The position numbers and the translations under genes were made by a program. A model generated the notes under the pieces. That model had not been told where the DNA came from. It ran no database searches and worked only from the letters and a program-made list of their open reading frames with translations. Shown piece after piece: positions 61,924-64,000 of a stretch of DNA of 64,000 nt. The stretch lies in the NCBI RefSeq assembly GCF_008638365.1, contig NZ_VWVU01000028.1:1-64000 (forward strand), read 5' to 3'. Source of the DNA: Nocardiopsis quinghaiensis. GTDB taxonomy: Bacteria; Actinomycetota; Actinomycetes; Streptosporangiales; Streptosporangiaceae. The first letter of the stretch is position 1. The number at the start of each line of letters is the position of its first letter.

Positions 61924-63321
61924 ATGCCCACAGAAGACCGACGGGAGACACGGCCGCGGACGGAGGCGGGCCGCCGGGACGAGACGGGCCGACCGGGACG
62001 GGCGCGGCGTACGAGCACGTCGGAGACCGCCCGTCTGCTGACCTCGGTCCTGCTGCCCAACGTGGCCCGGGGCGTGATCCTGCGCCGCCCGCTGATGACG
62101 AGACTGGTCACCGGACTGGACGCCGACCGCAGGGCGGTCGCCGCCCTGCGCGAGATGCGCGAACGCCACGGCGACGACCCGCTGCCGCTGCGCCTGGCGG
62201 GGCGCCAGGCGGCACTGGTGCTGTCCGCGGAGGACGTGCGCCGACTGCTACGGGAGACTCCGGAGCCCTTCTCCCCCGACGGACGGGAGAAGCGCGGCGC
62301 CCTGTCGCACTTCCAGCCGCACGGGGTGCTCATCTCCGACCACGCGAACCGCCCCCGGCGGCGTGCGGCCAACGAGGCCGCCCTGGCACCCGGGCAGGCG
62401 ATCCACCCCGACGGGGACACCCTCGCGGCGCAGGCCGACGAGGAGGCGCTCACCCTCGCGCTGGCCCTGCGCGAGGGCGGTGACCTGGACTGGTGGAGGT
62501 TCACCCAGTCCTTCAACGCGATGGCGCGAAGGATGGTCTTCGGCGCCTTCGCCGCGGACGACCACCGGACGACCGAGCTGCTGTACGCCTTGCGGGCACG
62601 TGCGAACTGGACGTACACGGCTCCCGTTCGCCACGGGACCAGGGCCGAGTTCCTCGACCGGACGCGCGCCAACGTCGAACGCGCCGAACCGGGCAGCCTC
62701 GCCTGGAGGCTGACCGCGGGAGGCTCCGCCGGAGACGGCCACGACACGGACCTGCGGCCTGAGGACCAGGCGGCGCACTGGCTGTTCGCCTTCGACGCGG
62801 CCGCCATCGTCGCGTTCCGGTCCCTGGCACTTCTGACCTCGCTCAGCCCGGGAGCGTACGCGGCGCGCGAGGAGATCGACACCCGGGAGGGGCTCGACCT
62901 CCCGCTGCTCCGGGCGACCGTGCGCGAGTCGGCGCGGCTGTGGCCGACCACGCTCATGGTGATCCGGGAGAGCACGCGCGAGACGACCTGGCGGGAGGAG
63001 GTGTTCGAGGCCGGGACCGCCTTCCTGATCGTGAGCTCCTACTTCCACCGGGACTCCTCACGGCTTCCGTACGCCGACGCGTTCGACCCCGGGATCTGGC
63101 TCGACGGACGTGCCGAGGACGAGCCGGGCATCCTGCCCTTCAGCTACGGCCCGGCCGGGTGCGCGGGGGTCGACATGGTGCCGCTGGCGGTGTCCCTGTT
63201 CCTGCGCGCGCTGCTCCGGGGCCGGAACCCGGCCCGCGCGGACGCGGCCGGACCGCTGCCCGCGACGGGGCTGCCCGCGTCGCTGAACCACTTCGCACTG
63301 CGGTTCTCGCTTTCGACCTGA
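61924..63321 (+). CDS. Cytochrome P450-like protein with atypical I-helix
   Basis: 465 aa. Heme-ligand Cys413 in FSYGPAGCAG and the ExxR pair E335/R338 (RESARLW) identify a P450. The I-helix segment (about 285-300, LFAFDAAAIVAFRSL) lacks the usual A/G-G-x-D/E-T oxygen-activation motif. N-terminus is long, Arg-rich and without a membrane anchor. GGGGAGGAA precedes ATG 61924. No ferredoxin partner nearby. Might be a peroxygenase-type P450 or a catalytically altered one; substrate unknown. Confidence 0.85.
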   Translation: MPTEDRRETRPRTEAGRRDETGRPGRARRTSTSETARLLTSVLLPNVARGVILRRPLMTRLVTGLDADRRAVAALREMRERHGDDPLPLRLAGRQAALVLSAEDVRRLLRETPEPFSPDGREKRGALSHFQPHGVLISDHANRPRRRAANEAALAPGQAIHPDGDTLAAQADEEALTLALALREGGDLDWWRFTQSFNAMARRMVFGAFAADDHRTTELLYALRARANWTYTAPVRHGTRAEFLDRTRANVERAEPGSLAWRLTAGGSAGDGHDTDLRPEDQAAHWLFAFDAAAIVAFRSLALLTSLSPGAYAAREEIDTREGLDLPLLRATVRESARLWPTTLMVIRESTRETTWREEVFEAGTAFLIVSSYFHRDSSRLPYADAFDPGIWLDGRAEDEPGILPFSYGPAGCAGVDMVPLAVSLFLRALLRGRNPARADAAGPLPATGLPASLNHFALRFSLST

Positions 63322-63324
63322 GCT

Positions 63325-63355
63325 CCGGGCCGGATCCGCGACGGATCCGGCCCGG
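63325..63355 (+). terminator. Terminator after P450 gene
   Basis: CCGGGCCGGATCCG and CGGATCCGGCCCGG, perfect 14-bp stem with CGA loop. Confidence 0.85.
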
Positions 63356-63373
63356 GTTCGTTGAGGAGGAGAC

Positions 63374-63778
63374 ATGAGCGTCGTCGAACAGATGCTGGAC
63401 ACCCGTCCCGGCGACCGGGGCTTCGGGGTCGAGGAGAAGCTCCGGGCCTGCATCGAGGCCTGCGGGGAGTGCGCCCAGGTCTGCACCCTGTGCGCGGACG
63501 CGTGCCTGGGTGAGAGGGCGGTGGCCGACCTGGTCACGTGCGTGCGCGCCGACCTGGACTGCGCGGACGTGTGCGAGGTCACCCAGAGGGTGCTCTCCCG
63601 CAGGACCGAGGGCGACGACACCCTGGTCCGGGTGCTGGTGAAGGCGTGCGCGGAGGCCTGCCGCATGTGCGGCGAGGAGTGCGAGCGGCACGCCGCACAG
63701 CACGAGCACTGCTGGGTGTGCGCCGAGGCGTGCCGCCGCTGCGAGAGCGCGTGCCGTGAGCTTCTCGCGGCCCTGTGA
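63374..63778 (+). CDS. Cys-rich four-helix-bundle copper-storage protein (Csp/DUF326-like)
   Basis: 134 aa with 18 Cys, mostly in C-x3-C or C-x2-C pairs along helices (ACIEACGECAQVCTLCADAC; ACAEACRMCGEEC; CWVCAEACRRCESAC). This is the layout of cytosolic copper-storage proteins, where Cys line the core of a four-helix bundle. GAGGAGG 4 bases before ATG. Immediately followed by a small membrane protein gene, possibly co-transcribed. Metal identity inferred from family. Confidence 0.88.
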   Translation: MSVVEQMLDTRPGDRGFGVEEKLRACIEACGECAQVCTLCADACLGERAVADLVTCVRADLDCADVCEVTQRVLSRRTEGDDTLVRVLVKACAEACRMCGEECERHAAQHEHCWVCAEACRRCESACRELLAAL

Positions 63779-63813
63779 GGGGCCGCGCCGCCGACGTCTG
63801 AAGGAGGGCAGCG

Positions 63814-64000
63814 ATGGAGTGGCCGACACTCGGCTGGCTGTTCGGGATCCTGGTGGCCATCGCCGTCCCGATCGCGGTGATCTTCCTCGTGCTGTGGATC
63901 ATCCGCCGGGAGACGATCCGCAAGCAGGAGGCCGTGCGCTCGCCGGACTACTGGAAGGAGAGGCCGGAGGGCAGGCGGTATCCGACCGGATGGGACAACA
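63814..64000 (+). CDS. Small membrane protein, truncated by window end
   Basis: ATG 63814 with AAGGAGGG 5 bases upstream; at least 62 residues, MEWPTLGWLFGILVAIAVPI then a single long hydrophobic helix and a basic cytoplasmic tail (RRETIRKQEAVRSPDYWKE). Runs off the window. No family recognised. Confidence 0.65.
   Translation, partial: MEWPTLGWLFGILVAIAVPIAVIFLVLWIIRRETIRKQEAVRSPDYWKERPEGRRYPTGWDN

Overview
The window is chromosomal DNA from a very high-GC Gram-positive actinomycete. GC-ending codons, many GTG and some TTG starts, an F420-type oxidoreductase, a ClpC-like ATPase and a secreted GH5 cellulase with a chitin/cellulose-binding tail all fit a Nocardiopsis/Streptomyces-like soil genus. 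The genus itself cannot be fixed from this sequence alone.

Left flank (1-13152). It opens with the last 38 codons of an IS30-type transposase. Next come a sirtuin, a PAPS-type sulfotransferase, a TetR/EamA exporter pair with a clear operator, an aldo/keto reductase divergent from a PucR-type regulator, a Dps protein, a sulfonate/taurine-type ABC transporter, a lone MetQ lipoprotein and xylulokinase. The two sulfur-uptake promoters share a CCTACT-type inverted repeat.

Centre (13402-41245). This is a polyketide tetronate gene cluster. A LAL-type LuxR regulator (+) converges on one long minus-strand operon of about 25 kb whose genes nearly all overlap by 4-14 bases. In transcription order the operon encodes: KAS III-like tetronate synthase, FkbH-like glyceryl-ACP synthase, stand-alone ACP, 2-oxoacid-dehydrogenase-type acyltransferase, FAD monooxygenase-like protein, alpha/beta hydrolase, three modular PKS proteins, a type II thioesterase and an SRPBCC protein. 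The five tetronate enzymes correspond to the known agglomerin/RK-682/abyssomicin set: they make glyceryl-ACP, condense it with a beta-ketoacyl-ACP, acetylate the hydroxymethyl group and eliminate acetate to an exocyclic methylene. PKS A is KS-AT(methylmalonyl)-DH-ER-KR-ACP. PKS B is KS-KR-ACP plus KS-AT(malonyl)-DH-KR-ACP. PKS C is KS-ACP. The first module of B and all of C lack an AT. C ends without KR or TE, as expected if its beta-ketoacyl chain is released by tetronate formation. The product cannot be assigned, but the FAD protein inside the tetronate block makes a cyclised (for example decalin-type) tetronate a reasonable hypothesis.

Right flank (41246-64000). A 0.9-kb promoter region with repeats precedes an aldo/keto reductase. 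Then come metX and metY, controlled by a Cys-containing leader peptide with an attenuator-like hairpin, and with a 13-G tract inside metX. They are followed by a ClpC-like ATPase, a GH5 cellulase, a tiny Pro/Glu-rich protein, an F420-type oxidoreductase, an SDR, DUF2267 and another small protein, an MFS transporter overlapping a PLP decarboxylase, an aldo/keto reductase, an ATP-grasp/CocE hydrolase pair, an unusual P450, a Cys-rich copper-storage protein and a truncated membrane protein. Strong hairpin terminators separate many of these units. No tRNA, rRNA or CRISPR array was seen.
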